64,000 nucleotides of DNA from Bin55 sp963664665 (GTDB lineage: Bacteria > Pseudomonadota > Gammaproteobacteria > Pseudomonadales > Azotimanducaceae), in assembly GCA_963664665.2 (NCBI GenBank), contig CAXXMH010000008.1, positions 62,001 to 126,000 on the forward strand. The letters run 5' to 3'. The notes beneath the pieces are model-generated. The model ran no database searches and was not told the origin of the DNA. It saw nothing but the letters and a program-made list of their open reading frames with translations. Of the stretch, positions 51,229 through 61,491 are shown one piece after another (positions within the stretch are counted from its first letter, which is position 1; each line of letters opens with the position of its first letter). The position numbers were made by a program, and so were the translations under genes.

Positions 51229-52482
51229 GTGATCACACAAGCCATAAATAGGCGTCGCTTTTTGCGCGCTTCCGGAGTCGTGCTTGCATTGCCTCTGTTC
51301 GAGTCGATGACCTTCGCTAAAGCACAGTCACCAGCACGAATGGTCAACATCTGCGCTACATTGGGACTATACGCCGATTCATGGTTCCCAACGACCACGG
51401 GGATCGAATACGAACCAAGCGAGTACTTGAAGCACATTGACTCGTTACGCGACCGCTACACATTGTTCTCAGGTTTAGGGCATCAGAACCAGACAGGTCG
51501 TCAAGCTCACAACTCCGAAGTCACGTGGCTCACTTCGGCCGAACATCCAGGTCTAGATGGATTCGTCAACACGCAGTCTCTAGACCAGGCCGCCTCGGAT
51601 TACGTCGGCTACGTGACACGTTTTCCATCGCTTGTACTTGCAACTAACAATGCACAGAGTCAGTCGTACACGAAGGGTGGCGTCATGGTACCGGCGGAAA
51701 CAAGCCCATCTGCATTGTTTGCGAGGTTGTTTCTTCAAGGCGATCCCGAGAACGTCGCCCAGGAGACGCAACGTTTGACGGACGGTGGCAGTATTCTCGA
51801 TCATCTCCAAAGCGAGACCGCTTCGTTGCTACCTCAGGTCAGTGGTTCTGACCGGCACAAACTCGACGCGTACTACGAAGCGTTGAGGTCTGCGGAGCGC
51901 GAATTGGTTTCGGTACGTGCCTGGCACGAGCAACCAAAGCCCTCAGTCAACCGGGATCCGCCAACCGACATCGAAGATAACGCAGATCTCATCGGTCGGC
52001 TCCGAAAAATGCTGAAGTTAATCCCTCTGATACTCGAGAGTGATTCGTCTCGTGTCGTGAGCTTAATGATTCAAGATCACGGTGTTGTACTAACAGGACT
52101 TGACGTTGATGCTGATCAACACAACCTTTCGCACCATGGTCAAGACGAATCGAAAATCGTACAGCTACGTGAAGTCGAGAATGAAATCGTCAAATTGTTC
52201 GCTGATTTACTGACAAGCTTGAGTGTTCGTCACGATGACGGCTCCAGTCTACTTGATTCAACAACGGTTTTGTTTGGTAGTAATCTCGGAAACGCAAACT
52301 CTCACAGTGCGAAAGACTTGCCGATCCTCGTTGCAGGCGGTCCACTACCTCACGGCAAACACCATGCACATGAAGGTGAAGTAAATACACCGCTTTCGAA
52401 TCTCTTCGTCACGTTACTACGTACGATTGGTCTGGAAATTGACGCGTTCGGACATAGCACCGAAGCGCTACATTGGACCTAA
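51229..52482 (+). CDS. DUF1552 protein with Tat signal
   Basis: 417 residues from GTG 51229 just after the DUF1592 stop. NRRRFLRASGVVLALPLFE is a twin-arginine signal, so folded export through the TatABC encoded at 25118-26472 is expected. FSGLGHQNQTGRQAHNSEVTWLT, LDQAASDYVGYVTRFPSLVL and TVLFGSNLGNANSHSAKDLPILVAGG are conserved segments of DUF1552. The DUF1592-DUF1552 pair is nearly constant across Planctomycetes and some proteobacteria. Role unknown. Confidence 0.88.
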   Translation: MITQAINRRRFLRASGVVLALPLFESMTFAKAQSPARMVNICATLGLYADSWFPTTTGIEYEPSEYLKHIDSLRDRYTLFSGLGHQNQTGRQAHNSEVTWLTSAEHPGLDGFVNTQSLDQAASDYVGYVTRFPSLVLATNNAQSQSYTKGGVMVPAETSPSALFARLFLQGDPENVAQETQRLTDGGSILDHLQSETASLLPQVSGSDRHKLDAYYEALRSAERELVSVRAWHEQPKPSVNRDPPTDIEDNADLIGRLRKMLKLIPLILESDSSRVVSLMIQDHGVVLTGLDVDADQHNLSHHGQDESKIVQLREVENEIVKLFADLLTSLSVRHDDGSSLLDSTTVLFGSNLGNANSHSAKDLPILVAGGPLPHGKHHAHEGEVNTPLSNLFVTLLRTIGLEIDAFGHSTEALHWT

Positions 52483-52828
52483 ACGCAGCTCGTTTAAACC
52501 AAGAGACCGAACCTTAGCCTCGTAATTGCTCACTCGCATGGTAAATTGAGACTGACAAAGTTGCGATCGGGACGCAACCTTCACAATCGACTCAACTTCA
52601 CAGTCTGACCGGCACCAGTCATTGTCACAACAGAACGCATGCGATTCGATACAGAGTGTAAGTCCAAGCTGTCATACGATCTAGATGGGAAAAATGTACG
52701 ATTCAATTGAACATTTTTGCACAGATCGCACGCCAATTTAAGCAATACAAACAAACCCGAAGATTAGCGCTAATGCTCTTCTAATCAGAATCAGATTGGC
52801 ACGGTACGCGGAGTTTGCGCATCAAATA
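52483..52828. other. Intergenic region after the DUF1552 gene
   Basis: About 350 bases, visibly AT-rich towards its right end, without a credible gene. No RNA gene or promoter pattern was recognised. It ends at the terminator at 52829-52854. Confidence 0.5.
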
Positions 52829-52854
52829 AAGAAGGCGGCAATCGCCGCCTTCTT
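52829..52854 (-). terminator. Rho-independent terminator of the aldehyde dehydrogenase gene
   Basis: AAGAAGGCGGC, loop AATC, GCCGCCTTCTT is a perfect 11-bp stem. On the minus strand it is followed by TTATTTG, so it terminates the aldehyde dehydrogenase mRNA. Its symmetrical A/T ends may also stop transcription from the DUF1552 side. Confidence 0.85.
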
Positions 52855-52878
52855 ATCTTCAGAAATCGAAGAGTTGAT

Positions 52879-54297
52879 TTAGCCGATGATCGCCTTCGTT
52901 TCGAGGAACTCCTCAAAACCGTATCGGCCCCATTCACGCCCATTACCTGACTGCTTATAGCCACCAAAAGGCGCTTGTTGGTCAGGACCCGCGCCGTTGA
53001 TGTGAACGTTACCCGTTCGGATACGACGGGCGATGTTCCTAGCGCGGTCTGGATCACCCGATGAAATGTAACCTGAGAGGCCATACACCGTGTCGTTAGC
53101 AATGTTGACGGCATCGTCATCATTTTCATAACCAATCAACGACAGGACAGGTCCGAAGATCTCCTCTTGAGCAATTGTCATATCGTTGGTGACATGGGAG
53201 AAAACAGTCGGCTTAACGTAGTAACCTGCGTTCAACCCGTCCGGTCGTCCCGTTCCACCGATCTCTAACTTCGCGCCTTCATCGATGCCTGCTTGAATGA
53301 GATTCTGAATCTTCTCGAACTGCACGCTGGAGACAACGGGACCGATTGTCGTTCCGGGATCATTAGGATCACCAACTTTGACCTGTGATGCTGCGGTCTT
53401 CGCAATCTCCGCAGCTTCGTCCATACGAGTCTGCGGTACCAACATGCGTGTTGGCGCATTGCAGCTTTGCCCAGAGTTAGTGCACATACCAAATACATCG
53501 CGAGCGATCGCATCTTGGAAATTCGCGTCGTCCAATATGATGTTAGCGGACTTTCCACCCAACTCCTGAGCAACCCGCTTGACTGTAGGGGCCGCATTCT
53601 TGGCGACTTCAACGCCAGCCCGCGTTGAACCGGTAAATGAAACCATGTCGATCTTTGGATGTGACGATAACGCGACGCCGACAGTCGGTCCATCCCCGTT
53701 CACGAGATTAAAGACACCTGCAGGAATTCCTGCTTCGTCCATGATTTCTGCAAACAAAATCGCATTGAATGGTGCAACTTCAGATGGTTTTAGGACCATC
53801 GTGCAACCCGCAGCTAGCGCCGGCGCTACTTTGCATGCGATCTGGTTGATAGGCCAATTCCATGGCGTGATGAATGCACACACCCCCGCTGGTTCCTTGA
53901 CAACTTGAGCTCCACCGAGCGTCTCCTCAAACTCAAAGTCGCGCAATACGCGAAGAGTTGTCATCAAGTGTCCAAGCCCTGCTGGTGCTTGTGCTGCATT
54001 CGCGAGTGATGCGGGCGCACCCATTTCCTCACTAATAACGTTTGCAATTTCCGGGATGCGGCCTTTGTAAACGTCAATGATCTTCTCGAAAATCGCGACC
54101 CGTTCTTCACGGCTAGTTTGCGAGAATGACTCGAAGGCATCGTAAGCAGCGTCTACTGCTTTATCGACGTCTTCCTGGCTACCCATCGCGATAGGTCCAA
54201 TGGGCAATTCGGTTGCTGGATTTATGACTTCGAGCGTCTCAGACGTCGAAGGCTCAACCCAGGCACCATTTATGTAGAACTTCGTTCGGTTACTCAT
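52879..54297 (-). CDS. NAD(P)-dependent aldehyde dehydrogenase
   Basis: 472 residues. FITPWNWPINQIACKVAPALAAGCTMVLKPSEVAP, SFTGSTRAGVEVAK, QELGGKSANIIL (catalytic Glu) and FGMCTNSGQSCNAPTRMLV (catalytic Cys) are the ALDH signatures; EEIFGPVLSLIGY and FGGYKQSGNGREWGRYGFEEFLETKAI close the fold. Substrate specificity cannot be inferred. It stands alone with its own terminator. Confidence 0.93.
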   Translation of the reverse strand: MSNRTKFYINGAWVEPSTSETLEVINPATELPIGPIAMGSQEDVDKAVDAAYDAFESFSQTSREERVAIFEKIIDVYKGRIPEIANVISEEMGAPASLANAAQAPAGLGHLMTTLRVLRDFEFEETLGGAQVVKEPAGVCAFITPWNWPINQIACKVAPALAAGCTMVLKPSEVAPFNAILFAEIMDEAGIPAGVFNLVNGDGPTVGVALSSHPKIDMVSFTGSTRAGVEVAKNAAPTVKRVAQELGGKSANIILDDANFQDAIARDVFGMCTNSGQSCNAPTRMLVPQTRMDEAAEIAKTAASQVKVGDPNDPGTTIGPVVSSVQFEKIQNLIQAGIDEGAKLEIGGTGRPDGLNAGYYVKPTVFSHVTNDMTIAQEEIFGPVLSLIGYENDDDAVNIANDTVYGLSGYISSGDPDRARNIARRIRTGNVHINGAGPDQQAPFGGYKQSGNGREWGRYGFEEFLETKAIIG

Positions 54298-54385
54298 AGA
54301 GATAGTTTTTCCTCGATGCGAGTGTTTTGATTTGCCGTGTCCGTAGCGACTACGGCACCTGCTCGGACTTTTGCGGCACGGAATT

Positions 54386-56914
54386 TTAGTGGTGCTGTCC
54401 GTCGCTTGACTGGCCGTGGTAGTCGCTACGCATCTGCTCTACGACATCCTCGAACATCTGCCGGTTTTTGCGATTGAGATGTGCAAGAGCATCGTGTGCT
54501 GAGATAACACGTGTGTTTCGATCTAAACGACCGCTTGCGGCCAATGGCAAGCTATTCGGCGGCGTCCAAACTGGTTGCTCGACGATATGGTTGAGCACAT
54601 CGCCTAAACCTAGTTCAACAAAGGTGTTTTTTACGTCCGTTGAGACGTTCTGCAATTTGACATCGATGTCGTTCAGTGTCGCGCGTTCAACGATTTGATG
54701 TAGCGTCCCGAGCATTGCGCTATCGAGGTATTCACACGCCTTAAACTCGATGACGATCGGACGATGTTCATCAAGAACCGATGTCGCCGCATCGAAAAAC
54801 GACTCGCCGTAGGTCCAGGTCACACGGCCCGTCAGATACAGATAAGTGAAAAGCTCGGTCTCTGCGTACTCAACAGCCGCTTTGCCCTCTGCACTCTCGA
54901 CATGCGCAATCGGCGCCTCGCGCCCTCGACGAGATCCCGTCCGAACCCAATTTCGGTCAGGCACCGCCGACAATAGACACAACGTCACATCGTCTCGGTC
55001 AACAAGCTCAACGCTACCGGATCCTAGTTCGAATATCTGTTCGAGAACTGGTTTCTCATGATCTGGTTCGCGCATAACGTCAGCGATCTGCTCGAGTGTT
55101 GGTGGGTCATCCTCTCCAACATCGAATAAACCGTCGGTATAGATTAGAAGCTGATCACCATCAACCAGGCAAAAACGATGCGCCCCAAACCTAGCCTGCA
55201 CAGACAGACCTAATCCCGGTCCAGTTCGTTCGATCATCGTGACATCGCCATTAGCTCGAACCAACAGTAGAGGAGGATGACCCGCACTAGCCATTGTCAC
55301 CTCGCGTGTGCGTGTGTTTAGCACCAACAACAACGCAGTAACGAATACGCCAGGCGCAGCGAGATCCTCAACGAAATCACGATTTACGCGCGTGAATAAC
55401 GTGACCGGATCCAGTAACTCATTTGCGTTCGGTGACTCGAGCCTCAATTTGAATAACACGGACAACATCGCCGCACTCGCACCGTGACCTGCCGAGTCTG
55501 CGATCAAAAACGCCACTCGTTCGTCGTCGATTTGTACAACGTCGTACAAATCACCGCCCACGGCCGTACCCGGCAGATACATAGCCGCAAGCGAAAAACC
55601 AGGCATATCTGGTATCGATTTCGGGAGTAGCGATTTTTGGAAGATCTCAGCGCGGCGTAAGTCTCGTTCCATCAAGTCATTCTGTGTCTCGACGCGCTCG
55701 ACCACCTGCTGGAGCCCAGTGTTGGACCGTTCAAGCTCCTGTGTGCGTTCACTAACTTTCTGTCGGAGACTTTGTGCGTAGGTCGCTCGCTCCTCGAGGA
55801 TCAAATTGAACGCACGACTTAGTACGCCGAATTCATCCTGTGACTCCGCAGTGATGTCGAGTTCAACATCTTCCCGCTTCAATCGCCCAGTCGCCTCCGC
55901 AAGGTCGTTAATTGGCATTAAGGAGCGTCTTACAAACAGAATTGCGAATACAACCGAGATGGTAATAAACAGTACAGCGGTCAGCAACAAGGTCCAAAAG
56001 GCTTGACGTACCGGCAGGTAGATCTCTCGGGCATCTACCTGCGAGACAAGTCCCCAAATCGAATCTTGGATCTTGATTGCTCGATAAGCAGCAACAACTT
56101 CAACGCCTTCGTGGTCGAGCATCCCATCGAGATACCCAGATTCTTCAGCCACGGCCAATTGCATCGCCTCATCGTTCGCAGCTGCAAGTTCCGCCGAATT
56201 CAGATCGCTCGTGACGAATAAATAACGCAAATCTCCGTCATCACCAACCATTCCTAGTCGTACGCTTGACGTCTCGTGACCTGTTTGTAGCACGTTCAAC
56301 GCGTCACGCAAAAACTGTCTCTCAATGTCGGCGATTACGACGCCTACGAGTTCCCCATCTACGTTTCTAACCGGACCACTTAGGTGAGTTACATTGGGGT
56401 CATCCATCAGCCGTATCAGGCTTAAGAACGGACCATTACGCCCTGCGAGAAACCGCTCGTCGGAAGTCATTGAAGTTCCGAGCATTTCCAGCTCGGTACT
56501 AGCAATGACGTTTCCTTCCATCGACAAGACCTGAATATCTAATACGTCACGCCAAAGTCGTTGCAGCTGTACCAACAGTTCTGCAGTATTCGCTTGAACA
56601 TCCTCGCGTTTGATTAAGCCGTCGGCAAACGCCCCAAGATTTCGCTGAAGGATGAGCTGATTGGTGAGTGCATCGATTCGACCGTGTTGATAGTTCACGG
56701 CCGATTGCAGAATTTCACGCATCGAGTCGTTCTGCAGCGTGAGTCCCACGTGCACTTCGTTGAGAATCGAACTGCGAACCGTTCGGTAATTTATGATCGA
56801 CATCGATACGATGGTGACCAGAATGAGGATCACGACAAGCAAAGACAACCGCGCACCGATGGTGCGCAGAAGTGGAATTCTGGCGCTACTGTCGGATGCC
56901 GTTAGCGTAGCCAT
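54386..56914 (-). CDS. Membrane sensor phosphatase: sensor-HAMP-PP2C(SpoIIE)-STAS
   Basis: 842 residues. TM1 (about 20-42), periplasmic Cache-like sensor (43-300), TM2 (about 305-328), HAMP (329-380), coiled coil (380-425), PP2C/SpoIIE phosphatase (about 430-650; GTAVGGDLYDVV, FLIADSAGHGASAAML and ASAGHPPLLL carry the metal Asp residues) and a C-terminal STAS domain (about 685-790; VIEFKACEYLDSAMLGTLHQ with the Ser that is usually phosphorylated). It fuses a phosphatase to its likely substrate domain, an anti-sigma-antagonist. A kinase of the RsbW type is not seen nearby, so the partner is elsewhere. Confidence 0.88.
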   Translation of the reverse strand: MATLTASDSSARIPLLRTIGARLSLLVVILILVTIVSMSIINYRTVRSSILNEVHVGLTLQNDSMREILQSAVNYQHGRIDALTNQLILQRNLGAFADGLIKREDVQANTAELLVQLQRLWRDVLDIQVLSMEGNVIASTELEMLGTSMTSDERFLAGRNGPFLSLIRLMDDPNVTHLSGPVRNVDGELVGVVIADIERQFLRDALNVLQTGHETSSVRLGMVGDDGDLRYLFVTSDLNSAELAAANDEAMQLAVAEESGYLDGMLDHEGVEVVAAYRAIKIQDSIWGLVSQVDAREIYLPVRQAFWTLLLTAVLFITISVVFAILFVRRSLMPINDLAEATGRLKREDVELDITAESQDEFGVLSRAFNLILEERATYAQSLRQKVSERTQELERSNTGLQQVVERVETQNDLMERDLRRAEIFQKSLLPKSIPDMPGFSLAAMYLPGTAVGGDLYDVVQIDDERVAFLIADSAGHGASAAMLSVLFKLRLESPNANELLDPVTLFTRVNRDFVEDLAAPGVFVTALLLVLNTRTREVTMASAGHPPLLLVRANGDVTMIERTGPGLGLSVQARFGAHRFCLVDGDQLLIYTDGLFDVGEDDPPTLEQIADVMREPDHEKPVLEQIFELGSGSVELVDRDDVTLCLLSAVPDRNWVRTGSRRGREAPIAHVESAEGKAAVEYAETELFTYLYLTGRVTWTYGESFFDAATSVLDEHRPIVIEFKACEYLDSAMLGTLHQIVERATLNDIDVKLQNVSTDVKNTFVELGLGDVLNHIVEQPVWTPPNSLPLAASGRLDRNTRVISAHDALAHLNRKNRQMFEDVVEQMRSDYHGQSSDGQHH

Positions 56915-57007
56915 CAGTGTTCGAAGCTAAGACGAATAAATCGCGGCAGTTATTTGACAGTTTTCAAGAGATTAGTTGCGCGAGGCGTACTAGCTTTGTC
57001 GTGCGTC

Positions 57008-59059
57008 TCAAATCGTCGCAGTTGTTTGTAGTTCTACGAATCGTCGGTAAGCACCATCATCACGCGCTACCAATTCGTCGTGAGTACCTTGTTCAAGGAT
57101 TTGACCGTCGTCAAGGTAAACGATCTTATCTGCGTGTGCAATTGTGGAGAGACGATGCGCAATGACAATCACAAGTCGATCTTTCGCCGCCTCGTGCAAG
57201 GAAGTGACCAAGTACTGTTCCGTTTCTGGGTCGAGTGCCGAAGTCGGTTCATCCAGAATCAAGATCTTCGAACGTCGTAACAGGCCTCGCGCAATAGAAA
57301 TGCGTTGCTTCTGCCCAACTGAAATCTTCGCATTGGTATTACCCAACCGCGTGTCGTATTGCTCAGGCAACGACATGATGAAGTCATGAATGCCCGAAAT
57401 TCGAGCCACATGTTCAACTTCTTCCTGCTCCGCTTCTTGATTCCCAAAACGGATGTTGTCTCTAATGGAGTACGAGAACAACTGCGTTTCCTGGAACACG
57501 TACGTGATTTGTTCGCGCAGGCTAGTTACATCAAACTCGTTGATATTGACGTCATCGATCCTTACGATCCCTTCGCTCGCAACGTGATACCTTGGTATCA
57601 GATACGCTAGGCTGGTCTTCCCCGCGCCGGTCGGACCGACAAACGCGACGATCTCACCAATTGACGCGTCGAAGCTGATTTCATTCAAGGCTCTTCGACC
57701 ATCCGGATAGATCAAACCAACCGAATCAAACTCAACACCCTTAGTCACTTCAGGCATCAGCAGATTGCCGAGTTGAGCTTCGGGTTCCTGATCTAACAAC
57801 GCAAACACGCGGCGCATGGCTGCAACGTTGTCCTGGAATCGAATCCACAACCAACCTAGCGCCATAGCAGGTCCGATCATGTAGCCGTAATAAGTGAAAA
57901 TCGCTGCGTGATCGCCCGCCGTCATGCCACCGGCAATCACTTGACTGACGATGTAGAAAGAAAACCAGACGAAAACGACGTGGCCAAACACACCGCTGAG
58001 CTGACCGATGAAGATCCAGAGCAGACTCACCATGCGATGGCGGAAAAACGACTCTTTGCTATCGTCGCCGAACCGGTTTTTCTCTTTAACGTTGCCTCCG
58101 AGGCTTTGTACGGCGAGCACGTTGTCCATACCTTCTTCAATCGTCGCGGTCGTAATCGCACCAGCAGCTCTAGCTGCTTGGCCACGGCGTCGCACGATAC
58201 GTGAAAACAGTGCCGATGACAATCCCCATGCAGGAAACACCCCAATCGTGACATACGCCACTATCAGGTTGTCAGGGTACGCGCTCAACATCGTCAAAAG
58301 CGCTTGTATGAACAGGAATGTCGACATCAACGGCGTGTGTGTGACTTCGTAAAAGATCTCATTGATCTGTGGCGTGTCATACATCACGCGATAGATTGAA
58401 TCGCCTATGCGCTGTTCTTCAAGTTTGGTGATCGAGAGCGCTTGAATGCGGCTGAATAAATGAGATCGTAGGGTGTGATTGAGCGCTTGCGTAAGGCGTG
58501 TGTTCAGTTTGAACTCAAACCAGCCGTAAAGTCCGCTTGCGGTCGAGTGACCGCCGTGCATCTTGTTCTCCACTTGCGTGGCATAGTCATGGCCTTGGGC
58601 TAGTCCTGCTTCGACCTCGTCCTCGAAACCAGCCGTGTAAGAGCCGATCGTCAGGACGAAAATAATCCCGAAAGCGGCTAGCGCTAGCGCTAATTCAATG
58701 GGCGAGGCGCCATATAGAGATGTGATCACAGGTTCCCAGTAACCGGGATACCCGTCAATCGTGCCGTTGACCACCTCAGGTAGGGGCTTTGCGAGGATCA
58801 CATGGTCCACCAACATTTTGGCAGGCCACGGAAGTAGCGCTAACGGTAAGGAATAAGAACCTAGCTTTAGAACAAATTTAGTAATGTACCGTCCGGGAAA
58901 CAGAGCGATGTACTTTGCGCTGCGCGTAATAATGCGCATGGTTTCAGCAGCATCGATATCTGTGCGAGTGTCGAGGCCGCTCGACCGACGATCAAGCTCC
59001 TCCTCGCGTTCGCGACGCGACTTCTTTCGAGAAGATTCGAGATCCGCGATATCGGTCAT
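57008..59059 (-). CDS. ABC exporter subunit (TM-NBD fusion), second of a pair
   Basis: 683 residues. A charged N-terminus (about 60 residues), six transmembrane helices (about 65-430), and an ATPase: Walker A GPTGAGKTSLAYLIPRY, signature ISVGQKQR (second Gly of LSGGQ replaced by Val), Walker B ILILDEPTSALD, and H-loop IAHRLSTIAHAD. ATG overlaps the stop of the upstream transporter by four bases, so the two proteins probably form a heterodimer. The substrate (drug, lipid or peptide) is not apparent. Confidence 0.9.
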   Translation of the reverse strand: MTDIADLESSRKKSRREREEELDRRSSGLDTRTDIDAAETMRIITRSAKYIALFPGRYITKFVLKLGSYSLPLALLPWPAKMLVDHVILAKPLPEVVNGTIDGYPGYWEPVITSLYGASPIELALALAAFGIIFVLTIGSYTAGFEDEVEAGLAQGHDYATQVENKMHGGHSTASGLYGWFEFKLNTRLTQALNHTLRSHLFSRIQALSITKLEEQRIGDSIYRVMYDTPQINEIFYEVTHTPLMSTFLFIQALLTMLSAYPDNLIVAYVTIGVFPAWGLSSALFSRIVRRRGQAARAAGAITTATIEEGMDNVLAVQSLGGNVKEKNRFGDDSKESFFRHRMVSLLWIFIGQLSGVFGHVVFVWFSFYIVSQVIAGGMTAGDHAAIFTYYGYMIGPAMALGWLWIRFQDNVAAMRRVFALLDQEPEAQLGNLLMPEVTKGVEFDSVGLIYPDGRRALNEISFDASIGEIVAFVGPTGAGKTSLAYLIPRYHVASEGIVRIDDVNINEFDVTSLREQITYVFQETQLFSYSIRDNIRFGNQEAEQEEVEHVARISGIHDFIMSLPEQYDTRLGNTNAKISVGQKQRISIARGLLRRSKILILDEPTSALDPETEQYLVTSLHEAAKDRLVIVIAHRLSTIAHADKIVYLDDGQILEQGTHDELVARDDGAYRRFVELQTTATI

Positions 59060-61491
59060 GTGACCAGCCGCCTGCTCGTGTCCGTTAAGGTCAGTTCAGC
59101 TTCGACGAAGGACCGATACGCGCCGTCATCGACCGACATAAGTTCATCGTGGCTGCCGCTCTCGACGATCCGCCCTTCGTCCAGATACAGGATGTTGTCT
59201 GCACGGCGAATCGTCGAAATCCGATGTGTAATCAGGAAGATCGCACGATCCTTGCCCCACTCCGATAGGTTGGTAAGGACCTTCAGTTCGGTCGCCGCAT
59301 CTAAGGCGGCGGTTGGCTCATCCAATACCAGAATGGGCGTATCTCGAATGACGGCTCTAGCGATCGACAAGCGTTGTTTCTGTCCGGATGAAATCTTGCC
59401 GCCGCGATCGCTCAAAATCGTGTCGATACCGTCGGGCAACCCGTCCACGTAATCATCCATTGCAGCGACGCGAATCGCATCGAATACTTCGCTATCCGAC
59501 GCGTCTGGGGCAACGTACTTGATGTTGTCGCGGACACTAAGTGCAAATAGCACGTTTTCTTGTAGTGCAATACTGATAGAGCTTCGTAAGGAGTTCACCT
59601 GATACTCCCTGATATCGTGCCCGTCTATCGTGATCCGCCCATTCTGAGGATCAAACATGCGTAAGAGCAGTGCCATCAGGGAGCTCTTTCCCGAACCCGT
59701 CGGACCGATGATGGCGGTGATCGTACCTGCCTTTGCAGAAAAACTCACGTCGTCAAGCACCGGTCGATCTTCCACATACCGGAAATTCACATTCTCGAAT
59801 TTAATCTCGTCCTGAAACTCTCGGAAAGGAATCGCATCCGGATCGTCTTTTATGTCAGGTTCAATGTCAAGAATGTCGAATACGCGTTTGAGACCCATCG
59901 CCATATCCTGGCAAGTCATCCAGTTCCTCAGCAACCACCGTAGGCTATTAGCCGAGCTACGAAACTCGCCACTTGCATATCTAAACGACGCAAGATTCCA
60001 AACCACCCATGTCACGCCGACTAACCCGATGAGCTCGGTACCCCACGTTGAAAGTTCATCGCGAGCCCAAAACGCCATCGTAAACTCGCCAGAAATCATG
60101 ACGGCAGCCATTAAGGTAAACATGCCGATCGTTACCGCAGCAATGAGGTTTCGGACTCGATAGGCGGCGTTAAACGAGACGAGCGAGTCCTCCTCCATCT
60201 TATCCTGAGCCTGTTCGCCCGCGTTGAACGCTTTTATCACGCGTATCGAACTAAACGTTTCTTGCACCGTAGCGGTAACGTCCGACGCGGCTGCTCGATA
60301 TTCCAACGAGCGTTCGCGTACCTTTGGCATCGCGTAATAACCGAATACGAACGCTGGAATTAAGATCAACGCGGCAATCGTCCCAATGAGAGGGCTTAGC
60401 AGATAGATCACGGCAACAGTTGAGAAGTAACTGAATATCCGCAACGTAATGTCAATCAGCATGCGAATCACGTTCGTGACCATCGCACTGTCTTGATAGA
60501 TTCGGAATATGGAGTCACCGGTACGGTGATCGCTGTGATAGGTAATCGACAGTTGATGCCACCGTTCCACCAACGCTTCGCGCAGATTCTGATTGATCAT
60601 CTGCATGATCCACATGTTGTAGTACCCCATCGCGACGTTGATGGGCAACATGAAGAAAAAGTAACCTAAATTGATCGCAACCCAACGATACAGGAGGTCC
60701 ATACGTTCCACGTAAGACAAGGATTCGATGTACGCGCTCGAGAGTTCAGGGAAACCAAGAATGGCCGATAGCGTGGGTGCCAACGGTTCACCTTGAAGCA
60801 GCGCTTGATTGAGCAGGTCCGCGTTTAGTAACGCGAAGCCTGTACCCATGATCCTCTGAAAGAAACTAACTAAATAGAAGTACACTAAATGGGAATTAAC
60901 CCGGACGCGATATGTCCAGCCATCTTCGGCGGACTTTCGGTATTGGAACATCCATCCGGCTAAGCTGATGAAAACAAGAAATCCCGTAAGGACCTTTGCC
61001 TCCCAACCGTTTACGAAAAAAATCGCTGAAATCGCAAGTCCCAGCATGCAGAAGATCAACACAATCGTGGAGATGAGTTGATTTACGCCGCGGGTGAAAA
61101 CGACCGCGAATAGGCATACCACTACTGCGAACATCGGCACAAATAGCATGCTCGACTCTAGCGTACCCATTGGTGGGAGAAGACCGAGTAATGGAACCGC
61201 GACGGCAACAAGTAACGCGACGATAGCGCAGTACTCAAAGTTGTGCTTATCGTCGCTGACCAAGTCTGCCAACGCCGAATCAAGCCCTTTCTTCGGGTAC
61301 CACCAATTGCCTAAGAAGTATGGTCTGATATAAGGCCATGAACGGAAAAAAAGCAGAAGTACTTCGCTTGATCCCTTGGGAACGTCGACCGGATCAGCTC
61401 TTCTCGCCTTTGGTATGTCGCCGAAGCCATAAATGGGAACTGCACGAGCGCGTCGTTTGAGCGCTTCACGTTCAGCGGGCGAATCACGCAT
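59056..61491 (-). CDS. ABC exporter subunit (TM-NBD fusion), first of a pair
   Basis: 811 residues, longer than typical half-transporters because of an N-terminal extension with four to five extra hydrophobic segments (about 75-185) before the six-helix exporter core. ATPase: Walker A GPTGSGKSSLMALLLRM, signature ISSGQKQRLSIARAVI, Walker B ILVLDEPTAALD, H-loop ITHRISTIRRAD. Both signature motifs of the pair differ from LSGGQ, but both Walker B sequences keep the catalytic Glu. First gene of the pair. Confidence 0.9.
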   Translation of the reverse strand: MRDSPAEREALKRRARAVPIYGFGDIPKARRADPVDVPKGSSEVLLLFFRSWPYIRPYFLGNWWYPKKGLDSALADLVSDDKHNFEYCAIVALLVAVAVPLLGLLPPMGTLESSMLFVPMFAVVVCLFAVVFTRGVNQLISTIVLIFCMLGLAISAIFFVNGWEAKVLTGFLVFISLAGWMFQYRKSAEDGWTYRVRVNSHLVYFYLVSFFQRIMGTGFALLNADLLNQALLQGEPLAPTLSAILGFPELSSAYIESLSYVERMDLLYRWVAINLGYFFFMLPINVAMGYYNMWIMQMINQNLREALVERWHQLSITYHSDHRTGDSIFRIYQDSAMVTNVIRMLIDITLRIFSYFSTVAVIYLLSPLIGTIAALILIPAFVFGYYAMPKVRERSLEYRAAASDVTATVQETFSSIRVIKAFNAGEQAQDKMEEDSLVSFNAAYRVRNLIAAVTIGMFTLMAAVMISGEFTMAFWARDELSTWGTELIGLVGVTWVVWNLASFRYASGEFRSSANSLRWLLRNWMTCQDMAMGLKRVFDILDIEPDIKDDPDAIPFREFQDEIKFENVNFRYVEDRPVLDDVSFSAKAGTITAIIGPTGSGKSSLMALLLRMFDPQNGRITIDGHDIREYQVNSLRSSISIALQENVLFALSVRDNIKYVAPDASDSEVFDAIRVAAMDDYVDGLPDGIDTILSDRGGKISSGQKQRLSIARAVIRDTPILVLDEPTAALDAATELKVLTNLSEWGKDRAIFLITHRISTIRRADNILYLDEGRIVESGSHDELMSVDDGAYRSFVEAELTLTDTSRRLVT

